A DNA stretch of 64,000 nucleotides, from the NCBI RefSeq assembly GCF_040436345.1, contig NC_133235.1, positions 21,042,660-21,106,659 on the forward strand, in the 5' to 3' direction. Position numbers and translations under genes: made by a program. The notes beneath the pieces are model-generated. The model was not told the DNA's origin. It did not search any database and was given only the letters and a program-made list of their open reading frames with translations. Shown here in pieces: positions 48,700 to 59,700 of the stretch. The first letter of the stretch is position 1; each line of letters starts with the position of its first letter. Origin of the DNA: Pagrus major (lineage: Eukaryota; Chordata; Actinopteri; Spariformes; Sparidae).

Positions 48700-48700
<1 letters not shown>

Positions 48701-48778
<78 letters not shown>

Positions 48779-48779
48779 T
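48701..48779 (+). repeat. (TTTC)n microsatellite
   Basis: About 19-20 perfect TTTC units followed to about 48847 by imperfect units. Confidence 0.97.
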
Positions 48780-49460
48780 TTTCTTTTTATTTCTTTCATT
48801 CTTACGTTCTTTCTTTCTCTCCATCTTTTTTCTTTCTTTGTTTCTTCAGATTAAGTTGTGACACAGTTAATCAGCTTTGCCGTTCTGCAAGACCTGCAGC
48901 TTTTGCCTTTTTAATCACATTCAGACAGCGTTGAGCAACACAATAGGGACCGACTTGGAAAGGTCACTCGTTCAAATGCAGCTATAATAAGAATTTTGTG
49001 TGGCAACATTATAAATCTGTTCAAACACCTGAAGAATTTAGGCTGAGGGATTATTTGTAGTGTTCAACGATCTACAATATATCAAGAGACAGGCCTGTTT
49101 GTTATAAGAAAACACCAAGCATTACAAATGTACCTCATTTTAACATCTTGTGGCCTTATGCAAAGAGTGAATTCAGTGACATTTTCAAAAGTGTTTATAG
49201 CCTTAAATATGCAGTCTCACCGGGATTGAACACTATGCTTCCTCGTACATAGCTCATGAACATATCACATAGCAGAAGAATACAAAACAGCCACATGTTA
49301 TGATTTTGTCAAATTTATTTTTTCAACCATTACATATGTGATCAAATCCATGTTTTTTCTCATTATACCAGCGCTGATAATTCAGGGTCAGGACATGGCA
49401 ACTAGGCTCAAAGAGGCGATTTGATTTGTGAGAACATTAAACCATTTTGTCTGATAAAGC

Positions 49461-49466
49461 TTTATT
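49461..49466 (-). terminator. rpe65: Candidate polyadenylation signal of rpe65
   Basis: TTTATT on the plus strand, AATAAA on the minus strand, 74 bases past the stop codon. A second copy is at 49314-49319. Either could be used. Confidence 0.45.
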
Positions 49467-49539
49467 TTCCTTGAGATGATGATACATTAGTCATTATTTA
49501 TCCTGTTTTAATACTGAGTGGCAGTTGAGAAAAGCACTA

Positions 49540-52500
49540 TTATGGTTTGTACATCCCGTGAAAGGTGACGGGCATGCTGCACTCCACTTCTGCCCGGGCG
49601 ATCTCAGACAGGTCCTTGGCGTTGAGGATGAGGAGGTATCCTGGTCTCTGGGAGCCGGGAGCCACCACAATGGTCAGCAGCACACCTGAGGGGACAGCAT
49701 TACATTATCATAAAACCATTCTTATCATAGTAGTTGTCCGATTCGATTACATTATGTTTACATTGCTGTTGACATACCGTCATCCTCATCCACTCCATCA
49801 GGAGTCTGAACAAACAGGGGCTCTGAGGGGTAGGAGTCTGGTTCTTGCCATACCCAGGTCTCCTTGGTCTTCACATTCAACTTGCAGATCTACACAGGAA
49901 TAAAGAACAAAATAAGTTAACGGAAAAGCACGTTTTTACACATTCTGTTATGTTTATAATTGAAGGTATTTATTTTTTATTTACCCTGTCTGGAATGAAA
50001 TGGTTGAGACCCAGGCCATAGGCGTATGTGTAGTTCTTCCCTGCGTACCTTTCATAGTTGATCTGAGGGAACTCAAAGGCTACAAAAACAACATGAAAAT
50101 GATTACATAATGAAAATATTTCGGTAACACTTACAGGTCTACAGATTTCATGATAAGTAGGTGGTAGTTACAATGTAACATTTGAAATTTCTTGAAATTA
50201 CCCCAGTGCTATTCATTAATAATATTCTATTTTCTAATAAGAAGTTAATAAATAGCTGGTCATTTCTTTAATAACATTTCCAGGAAACTTCCAACTAGTT
50301 TATATCTAACTTCCCCTTAGCAGGCCACTGTATTTGTCACTAATTAGCGATTTATGGTGGCTAACTATAAAAAAAAAGGCATTTAGGAAAATTGTTCCAA
50401 TGTCGGGTTGATCTGCTGAAATTATAGAAATCGGTGAGAATGTAAAAGGTTAAAAACAAAAAAAATTGTAATTGTCAATAAACTTTTGAGTCATTTATTG
50501 TGGTAATTTGGAGGTAATTTAATAAATTCAAAATATGTTGCTTAGTAATTACCACCTACCTACAATGAAGTTTGCGGACCTGTAAAAAAAATTATTTCAA
50601 GAATGTACTAAACATTAATGTGTCCTCCATGACACACTGAGTGAACAAAGTTTGTTGGGTGTGTTTGCACCTTGGCGCGGCCCGGAGAACAGCACCTCTG
50701 GCTCCAGCCAGATCATCCCGTCAGCGTGCATCACCGCTGTGGCTGTGGTGTACGGCAGACTGACGAGGTTCTTCCCCTGCTCCTCCTACATCAAGTCAGA
50801 GATGAGGGTAAATAATGTGAAACTTTACATCTGTAGGTGGCAATTTGTGCGAGTGAAACAGTAGACTCACCTTGTGGACGTCCAGGGGAATAACATATCT
50901 GCGGACCTCCGGCTGTGGTGCCATCATGGCCGCTTTCTTCACCTCTTCCCAGTTGGCTCTCAGGTTGGCCAACCACAGGTAGTTGTAAACAAACTCAAAA
51001 CTGCACAGATAATGAAAAACAATGTCTCAATCAATCAAACAGAAGAGAAACAGGATGGTTGGAATAAAAGTCCAACATTTGGTTCTTTAGTTACCCTTTC
51101 CATCCACAGAGGTCAACAACAATGAAGCCTTGGTCCTCGTAGGTGTTGATGTGGTGAAACATGCCAATGGGAGCCCCTTTGAACTTGTGATCGATGTACT
51201 CTCCTGGGTATTTCCTGGCGATGTGAAACAAGGTCTGCAAAACAAACATTGGAACAGATATCATGAGATTTCAGGGTTAGAAAACTTAAAATCACTAAAA
51301 ATACAATTCTACTTCTAGTTCTTACTCCTTGAGCCTCGTTGGACTCAAAGCAGTCCATGTAGTTGGAGCCTCGGATGCTCCAAGCGCTCAAGAACTTCAG
51401 CAGGTTGATTTTCACCGGGGTCTCCACAAAGACAAAGTAGTTGTCTGACATGCCGAAGCTGGAAATACGAAAGGAGAGAATGTCAAAGCTTTCTGCGACA
51501 ACATTTGATTACACCAAGCGGATCGCTGACAAAAATCCTGTGGGCTGGAGTCTACACACACCTGTGCACATAGGAGGGCTTGAACCTCTCAGCACTGGGG
51601 AACTGCACCACCACCTTGGACTTCTCAATGGGATCAGACTTATCTAGGGAAAAAAAGGCAGAGGTTGTCATATTTACTGACCTTGAGAAAAAACACATTT
51701 TATAAAATGTTAGCTGTGATCCAAACCTTTCTGTGTGGGTGGAGTCCTGACAATGTTGTAGGCCAGCGTCGCTCCTTTCCCCATGCAGTTTCCGATGTTA
51801 TACACCGTCCCATCTCTCTCAATATGAGGATGGGCTGTCACTCCGTTAATGTTGACATAGTTGCACATGTCAACCTAGAGTAAAAACAAGGATTTTTTTT
51901 AACTGGGCTTTAATATGAAGAGATGCACAGTATGAAGTTGAAGAACATTAATATCAGTTTTTCACTCCTCACATTTTATGATATATTTGTGCTGTTGTAC
52001 CTTCTTCAGTGTCTCCAAGGTCTCAGTGTTCACTTTAGTGATGAAGTTGGTTTCTGTCACAGCATAATAGTCCTCACCAATTGGGTACACGTTCACCAGG
52101 CAGTTGTCCGTGACCTCAACACCCTTAAAGTAAGAGAAGAACCTGCAAGCAAAATGAAGATTCCACATAAAGATGATGTTAAGTACGGAAGCCCTAAAGG
52201 GCCATGCATTCAAACATTTTATTTCCTCCGTTTTCCCTTGATAACGAGTTAATTTCATTTGTTTTCTCGAAATCTCAAGTTATTATCTCGAAATAACAAC
52301 TGCCGTTTTCCCAAGATAACGATATAATTAATTTGAGATCTTGATAAAACAATAGTGTAGTATATTAAATCATTGCAGGAAACATCATTCAGTGTAGCAA
52401 TGTCAGAGGAGCAGGAGCATATCGATCACTGCGTCACATATCTTTTCAATCAAGGCCTGACACAGGCTGTAATAGCATTATGCCTTGCTATTACAGATAA

Positions 52501-54536
52501 TATATACATTAGTGTGTGTAATCTAAAAAGACGGTTAGCAAGGATTCAGCTATATCGGCGGCGCAATCTAAGTGAGCCTATCATATCACAGTCCTTATCT
52601 CGAGATCTCGAATTAATTATATCGTTATCTCGGGAAAACAAAGTGTCGTTATCTCGAGATCTCGAGAAAATTATCCCGTTATCTCGGGAAAACGGCAGTT
52701 GTTATTTCGAGATAATAACTCGAGATCTCGAGAAAACAAATGAAATTAACTCGTTATCTGAAAATGGAGGAAATAAAATGTATGAATGCATGGCCCTTTA
52801 GGGCTTCCGTAGTTAAGTACAAATCTGAGATACTTTGCGTCTTTTCTCTTCATGCCACTTTTTACTCCACTTGATTCCAGAGGGAAATATTCTACTTTTT
52901 ACTTCACTACAATTTTTTGACAACTGTAAGCACCAGTTGATTTACAATTGAAGATTTTCACACACAAAAGCTATGAAAAGCAAGTATGAGGGCAGTATCA
53001 GGCACAAAGCGGTAGAAAATTAGAACCGCAACCAACTACAACAGTTAAACCTGTTTTTATATTAATGCATGAGTACTAAGATTCTAATTATATGATCTAT
53101 AATAGTAACGACTGGGTAATGATAATGTCATGAGTTGATGAGTCTGGAGATGTGGCACATTCATCAGGAAAAAACATAATATACATTTGTTGGATCAGTT
53201 TTCCAACTTTAAAGTACATTTTTGTGTCTTTTTCTTTACAATTAAAACCATCCAGATGAAAGTGAGGACAAGCTGGAGACAATTCTGTGTGTTTACATAA
53301 AAACCCACCTGGAGAAAATGTTTTTGCAGGGATCAGGGTACGCAAACGTTCCGAACTCAGTGATCACCACACGCTTCTCTGTGATGGCTCTCACGTAGGC
53401 ATCTGTTCTGACAAACCTGCATGAGGGAAAGAATGGAGAAGAATCTCATGACAAAACATCATACACACATTTTAAAAAAACAAAAAAGTATTTAATAGAA
53501 ATGTATCATTCAATATCTTTAAAACCTTCATATCCTTACAGGCTATCTATTGAATATAGGTGTTAAAATGGCAAATAACTGAATACAGCTTTACCATTAC
53601 CATTATCAACATTACAATGAGAAGATCAACTTGCAGAGAACTTGCATTGTGTCACATTGGATATCAGGTAACAGTTGTATGAGCAGCTTGATCAGAAAGG
53701 TCTGCACGGCATTTACCATGTAACAATAACATTAAAAAATGGAGATTTTTGAGTTTTGAGTCTCTGTAGGGTGATTCTGTTACATGGCTTTAATGTAAAC
53801 GATGCAAACAGACACTTGTTTTGTCTTTAAGGTCTTACTTTCGGAAGTAGGTGACCTGGCCATTCTTGAAGTCAAATTTGTGCATGAGGGCCTGGCCATC
53901 AAAGAGATGGTAGAAAGGTTCATCTCCAACCTCAAAAAGTCCAGGACCCAAACGGAGAAGACTTCCCTTCAGAAATGAAGGAATCCTACCTGTAAAACAC
54001 CAAATCAGAGATTGTTTTGTAAAAAAGGCATTCAGGGCCTAGTTTGAATGCTGGTGCTGTATTCTCTGCAATCAGTGCGGTATATGACTGTCACAGACTT
54101 ATTTGCCTGCAGTCTATTTCTGTCTGAAATATGCAAACAAACCTGTGACTGTTGCTGGAAGAGGCTCAGCCAGTTCCTCACATGTCTCAAAAATCTTCTT
54201 GTATCCACCAGCTGGGTGTTCAAATCTGTTATCGAAAAGTGACGACATTCACCAACATTGCAAAGTACATTAAACTTAATTAAATTTCTAGCGAGATAAA
54301 TGTACGTGTCTTTTAGATGAAGTCACTAAAAGCTGAATTTCTGACTGGTCATGCAGTTCAGCTTGAATTTTTAAATCCGTCTGGAGCTCAGTCAGCTGCA
54401 GACACACTGACCATTTAAATCACTGTGTTTAGTTTTCAAATATGCTGTGCCCACTTGCACCTCACTATAATCAACATGAGATAAAAAAAATCATTTTGAA
54501 TAGTTTTGATTGATCAGAAACTCACCGGCTGACCAT
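49540..54536 (-). CDS. rpe65: Retinoid isomerohydrolase RPE65
   Basis: Converts all-trans-retinyl ester to 11-cis-retinol in the visual cycle, on smooth ER membranes of retinal pigment epithelium. Fourteen exons on the minus strand, in gene order: 54526-54536, 54143-54225, 53839-53989, 53309-53416, 52001-52142, 51727-51874, 51562-51643, 51326-51458, 51095-51234, 50871-51000, 50671-50785, 49985-50079, 49778-49889, 49540-49685. All junctions keep phase; 531 residues from MVSR to FHGMYKP. Carotenoid-oxygenase family: the four iron-binding histidines are in AHPH, YVHSFG, FHHIN and TFHG, and second-shell glutamates in VTETNF, AFEFPQ and [20 protein letters not shown] is an RPE65 signature. Teleosts have up to three rpe65 genes; the ending resembles rpe65a, but the paralogue is not proven. 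Confidence 0.96.
52184..52811. mobile_element. Long-TIR DNA transposon derivative with transposase-like remnant
   Basis: 628 bp in rpe65 intron 4. Both ends read TACGGAAGCCCTAAAGGGCC inward, and the match continues for about 150 bp of each arm with few changes. Flanks are GTTAAG at 52178-52183 and 52812-52817, a 6-bp target duplication. The right arm carries CTCGAGATCTCGAG at 52653-52666 and 52719-52732. An open frame at 52373-52801 contains a GLT-(x)[15 protein letters not shown] block that resembles, from memory, the N-terminal helix-turn-helix region of IS3EU-like (integrase-type) transposases of fish. No catalytic core is present. Confidence 0.72.
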
Positions 54537-55522
54537 GTTTCCTTCTCGTTGTGGCAGCAAACAAAGCAAACTCTTGAGAAAACCTTCTGGTCACTTCTGA
54601 AGTGGAAGTCTCTGATCTCCCAGTGGATTTGGGGATATTTATTCGTTTAGTCTGCCGCTGCAATGTGCCCTGTAAACCTTTCTCCTGACCAATCATGTCA
54701 CACCATGAACAAGAATCCCATTGTGCCAATATCCTCTGCTGGATGACTCAGTGGGACCCCCACTGAAACCGGATTTATTGCAGAGAATATTTATTGCGCA
54801 GAATTGGCAAATGTGTTGCAATAGTGCATGTGATTTTTTTCCCCCCAATTGTTCTGATTTTGTGTTTGAGGAGTTAAGCTGAGTCATACTAAGTGCAGTA
54901 TATTTCAGAGTATGGATGTAGGGCAACAAAACAAAAGAAAGGGAATGCGTTTTTCAAAATTTACTGTACTTTAATTCAGAACATATGCAATCTACATTAC
55001 TAGCCAGTACAAACTGACACACTTTTAGGTTTTAAGAGAAAAAAAATAGATTGTGATAAGGACTAAACTGGGACAAAAAAACCCCCAAACCTCTTATAAT
55101 ATTAGTGCAATAACACCACTTTATTTTAGATTAAAGAATACAGAAATAGAAAGGATCCATTATAAAACAACAATAACAATGAACTTCCACTGCTATTATT
55201 AGGCAATCTTGAACAATGTGATGGTTACACACTGTTCTAATTGGACGAAATGTGGCCAGTGGTTCTTTGGTCAGAGCACAAAATGCCTTAACTTGCTTGT
55301 CTCGGTGCAGCTATAATCTAGGTGTGTGGGGATTATGCTCGACGTAGCCTGAAGACAAACGCTGCATTGTTCCTCCTGGGAAAAAACACCATTAGTACAG
55401 AGAAAGTTTCGCCAGAGGCAGTTTTGTCAGAGGCAGTGTTGTGACTTGGCTCCTCCAGCCAACACGTGGACTGACTTTAACCAGCAATATGCAAAATCTT
55501 TCTAATAATAATAATAATAATG

Positions 55523-55561
<39 letters not shown>

Positions 55562-56514
55562 TGTTTTATTTATAAGTGCCTTTCAAGTCACCCAAGGACA
55601 CTAAAAAAGCAAATAAAAACAGTCAATACATAAAGAAGACAATAATAATACAAACCACGCAAAAAAACCCAGTTAGGGAGCATCAGAGAAATGATCTTAT
55701 GATCTATTAATCATGAAATGATGGGTCAGAGATTCAATACTTTTTTAGTCAGGGAGGATTTCTCTAATGAATTTTACATTCACATGTACTGCAAATAATT
55801 TGAAAGACAATGTTTATTACAATCCAAACTCCAAGTCCACTTATCATCTTATTCTGAGGCTTTCAACCACATCACATGGTCCTCAAGAATGGATAGAGGC
55901 TGCTCAGTTGTCATGGATCTTCTACCAACTTATGGAGATCATGACAACTGCAGGTTTATAGATCCATCTTATGAAAACTTAACGAACACCATCCTCTGAT
56001 GAAAACTGCTTTGTGATTGAGAGCTCCAGCAAAAAGCCAATTAGCAAATAGGAGCAAACTAGTTGTAAGGCAGATTTATCTTTGACAGTTTTAGATTCTG
56101 GATGTGTTTGATCAGGTCAGCACATGGATCGAAAGCTGCAGAAAAACTTCCTTTAGTTGAACTACTTTCAATGCAAAAATGGAACTTTGATTAATATATA
56201 TGGTAGGGGATAAAATGCAAGATATAGCACCATGTCATCATGACTGTGATGTTATAGGTAGGCCTATGGCAAAGTTATACATGCTCTACTTTCCTATTGT
56301 CCTTGTTTATATCATGTATAAAAGCGGAGGGAGACCTCTGTTGGTTATTGACTGAAGTTCAAAAGTTGACCTACATAATATCAGTGTCTGACAAGCTGGT
56401 GAGCAAAACTAACACAACATCGATCGAGTAAAAGAGGTGAAAACAAATAATAATCCTGAAATCCTGAGACGTTTTCATGAATCTGTTATTTTCACTGCAA
56501 TAGAGATTTAACTG
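54537..56514. other. Spacer between divergent rpe65 and srsf11
   Basis: The rpe65 5' UTR and promoter lie at the left end; AATAAATAT on the minus strand (54635-54643) is a weak TATA-like site about 100 bp before the ATG. An AAT microsatellite lies at 55503-55560. No coding block is supported; the 64-codon frame at 55767-55961 has no family features. Confidence 0.5.
55503..55560 (+). repeat. (AAT)n microsatellite
   Basis: About 19 AAT units with one TGA interruption. Confidence 0.95.
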
Positions 56515-56554
56515 CACGCATGCGCACTTCGCTCGGGAATTACAATATGGCGGC
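56515..56554 (+). promoter_or_regulatory. srsf11: Probable srsf11 core promoter: NRF1-like and YY1-like sites
   Basis: CACGCATGCGCA (56515-56526) fits the NRF1 consensus YGCGCAYGCGCR at all but one position. AATATGGCGGC (56544-56554) fits the YY1 consensus AANATGGCGGC, typical of TATA-less housekeeping promoters near the start site. They lie 157-196 bp before the ATG. Confidence 0.65.
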
Positions 56555-56710
56555 GGAACCTTACAGTGTGTTGATGTAGTCGCTCGCTAACAGCTAGCCC
56601 GCTAATTACCTTCAAACAAGCGGCTTTAACCGCCAGTAGTTAACTGTTACTGTAGTTTAAGTTTACTTATTAACGTTTGTTTTGTTGTTTAGACGTTTTT
56701 AGTCGGTAAA

Positions 56711-59700
56711 ATGAATTACACAACGAAGGTGGTCCAGGTGACGAATGTGTCTCCGAGCACAACATCGGAGCAGATGAGAACACTGTTCGGGTTTCTGGGA
56801 ACCATCGAGGAGCTGAAGTTGTTTCCACCAGAGTGAGTTAACTAGCTGGTTGATTCAGTTGCTCGTTAACTTTAATGTCAATGCAGTCACATATTATTCG
56901 TGTAGTTTTTTCCAAACATTCGTTAAAAAGGAGACGTAACAAACAATGAGGCCCGACGTGCTAACCAGAGTTGTAGCTAGCAGTAATTTAATACTCCTAA
57001 CCTGGCTAACACTGTTGATCATGTCTAACACGAGTACACAAACGTTTCTTTAAATTGTGGCTAATGGTGAACGTTTAGTTAAAACAGCAGCTTAATAATT
57101 ATAGCGAAAATCTGACAGCAAATATAGATTTTAAATTAATTTGGGCTGTGACTTTAACTCCTGTGGTATTTTTGTTTGTGCAATAGTGAAATCATACACC
57201 TTTTTTTCAGTTTCAAGCTGAGTTTGTTAATCTACTTCAAGTATACAATTGTGTTTTTCAGCGTGTTGTTTTCCTTTTATATCCGTGTCGATGAGTATCT
57301 TGGAGAAAAATAAGTGTTATTGCTGTTATGATAAAAATAAGGAATGAATCACATACAAATGCTCATTTGATTTATTATTTCCTAAGATCATAATGTTCGC
57401 AGCTCAATGTCACAGGTCTGATTTATAATCTCATATGTTCCCCTTACTATCATTATTACATCTTTGTGCATAATATACAACGATTTTCATTATTGATTTG
57501 TCTTGTGATAATGTTTGGATTAATCTACAAATAGTTGAAAATGTATGACCAATCAAAGTTTAAAAACCAAAGAGAAAAAAGTAGAAAATGGCAGCAAATT
57601 ATCACGTTTCTTTCTTGGGAATGTTTGGAATTTTGCTTGCTAACTGTCTTGATTAAATCTCTGTTATCTGACTAATCAATTGATCAACTAACCAGCTTTT
57701 GAACTTACTACATCATTACTTTAATTTGAACTTGTTAACCAACAGAGCAGGGAAGTTGTAGTGATGGGACTCAAACTCTGCGTGGTTCACATTTGTTTTT
57801 ATGGCAGTATTGTGTGTAGATATCCGGATTTAATGGATGGACTGAATGCATTTTCATATTTATTTGTTAATGTGCCAAATCCACAGCGCGTTACGTTATC
57901 AAAAGACGTGATAAAACAAAGGGTTGTAATGTGATTGATTGCCATTTTGTGCAATATTAATGCATTTCTTTTACTTCCTCCACAGTGATTCTCCGATGCC
58001 GGTGACATCACGGGTGTGCTTTGTGAAGTTCCAGGAGCCAGAGTCTGTTGGAGTGTCTCAACATCTGACTAACACCGTGTTTGTGGACAGAGCGCTGATA
58101 GTGGTCCCGTTTGCTGAAGGTTTGTCTCTTTGATATTTCCTTGTATGAGTGGTCCATGTTGATCGAATGGCATGCTCCTTGAATAGTGAAAATGTAAAAG
58201 AGTAAGAAGGATTTCATCCATTCCATCCGTGAACTGCACAAATCCACTCACCTTGGTCTGTTTATATGAACTTTTTTGATAATTTGAATCATACTGGTAA
58301 TACCATTCCCTCCCATTGTATGTAAGAAGAGTTAAAAGCAGACCTGCCAGATTTTTGGTATACTGTGTAACAAGTCCCAAACCAACACAATGATTTTTCA
58401 TTTAAAAAAACAACTGGATTTTATTTTGATGGGAAAGTACATATGAAGCTGTTTATGTCTGCCTGAAACAATAACGTCTGTATATTGAAATGGCAGTATA
58501 CCAAAATCTGCTTTGCAGACTTGGAGTTGAACACTCTCAAGCTGCGGCCGCCACAGACACCTCAAAATTCAGAAGTGAAGTTGTTTGAACTCTTAACCAT
58601 GTGCATTTTATTTTCTCCCCCATATTGGACTTTCCTCTGTTAAACTTCTCTCTATTTGTTATTTGTGTGTGTATGTGTGTGTGTGTGATTTTTGTAGTGA
58701 AGAAGGCCCTCGTTGATGGCTGAAAGTGGTCCTCTGCCTGCCAACAGGGGATTATAGACATTTGCAAAGGCCAGCAAGCATTCAAGTCCCACCCCACTCT
58801 TTTTGTGTCCTCTATTCTCTCTCTTTCTCTGCCTCCTCTTTCTCTTTCCTCCTGTCTAATTTATCTTCATCTTTACCCTGAAGCAGTGCTCATTTTGCAT
58901 TGTTTTGAACGCTGCTTAGCCATTTGTTTTATGGCCTTAACGAATGAGGCTGGCAATATTTTAAAATTTTTGATGTCAGCAAAAATCTTGCAAAGACCAA
59001 AAGAGCATTGTTGTCCAGAAAACTATTAAAAGCCCATCAGTGAGCGACACCTTTGTGCTGGTTGACATGCTTATTCATTCTGATGCCACAGGCACCATCC
59101 TGTGGTTGCTTATAGTCGCTAGCACTCTAAATGTGTATTAATCCGCCACTGAAAATGTTCCCCACCAAATGCAATATTTAAATCTTCAGTTCCCATTTGT
59201 TTTAGCAATCACGTAGCCTTCTTATTAAAACAAAATGATTTATAAAATAGTCACAGATATGGTATAGAAGGCAGAAAGAAGGGCTATTATTGGTTTTGGT
59301 CTTTTCATGGGATTTGTTGAAAATAACCAACAAGCCAGCCTCATCCTGTAATAATGTGCAAGTTAACCTTGAGAAAAAAAAACTTTGAAATGCAGTAGGG
59401 CTGCACCAAATCAAAATATTATCAAAATCGCAAAATATTGCCAAGTGCAATATCCAAATGGCAGCAGTTGCAGGTTTTTTTTTTTTGCTAAAGGTAAAAT
59501 GTGTGACAAAACAGCCTTTTTAATGAAGTATTGTATTGCTGCAGAGATGCCCTGGTCTACAAATCTACACATTTCCTATCATCATTTTAATGATGAATAA
59601 ACTTAAATAGTTTTTTCAATTGTGATGCAAAAATGATCATTCCCACTAATTGTGAATCATATCGCTCTTATAATCTGTTTCAAAATGATCGCAATAAGGT

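Larger units (their letters stand above)
44842..49539. other. rnf11 3' UTR and spacer between rnf11 and rpe65 (tail to tail)
   Basis: No further coding region supported. The rnf11 3' UTR must occupy the first part; AATAAA signals occur at about 46317, 46815, 47331 and 48478 and I cannot choose. The space holds an inverted-repeat element (46037-46817), another (47775-48611) with a LINE tail inside, and a long TTTC microsatellite. The 174-codon minus-strand open frame at 46272-46796 lies within the first element and matches no family I know. Confidence 0.55.

Noticed and set aside
48656..48934. Open frame with FFLS repeats
   Set aside because: Translation of the TTTC microsatellite.
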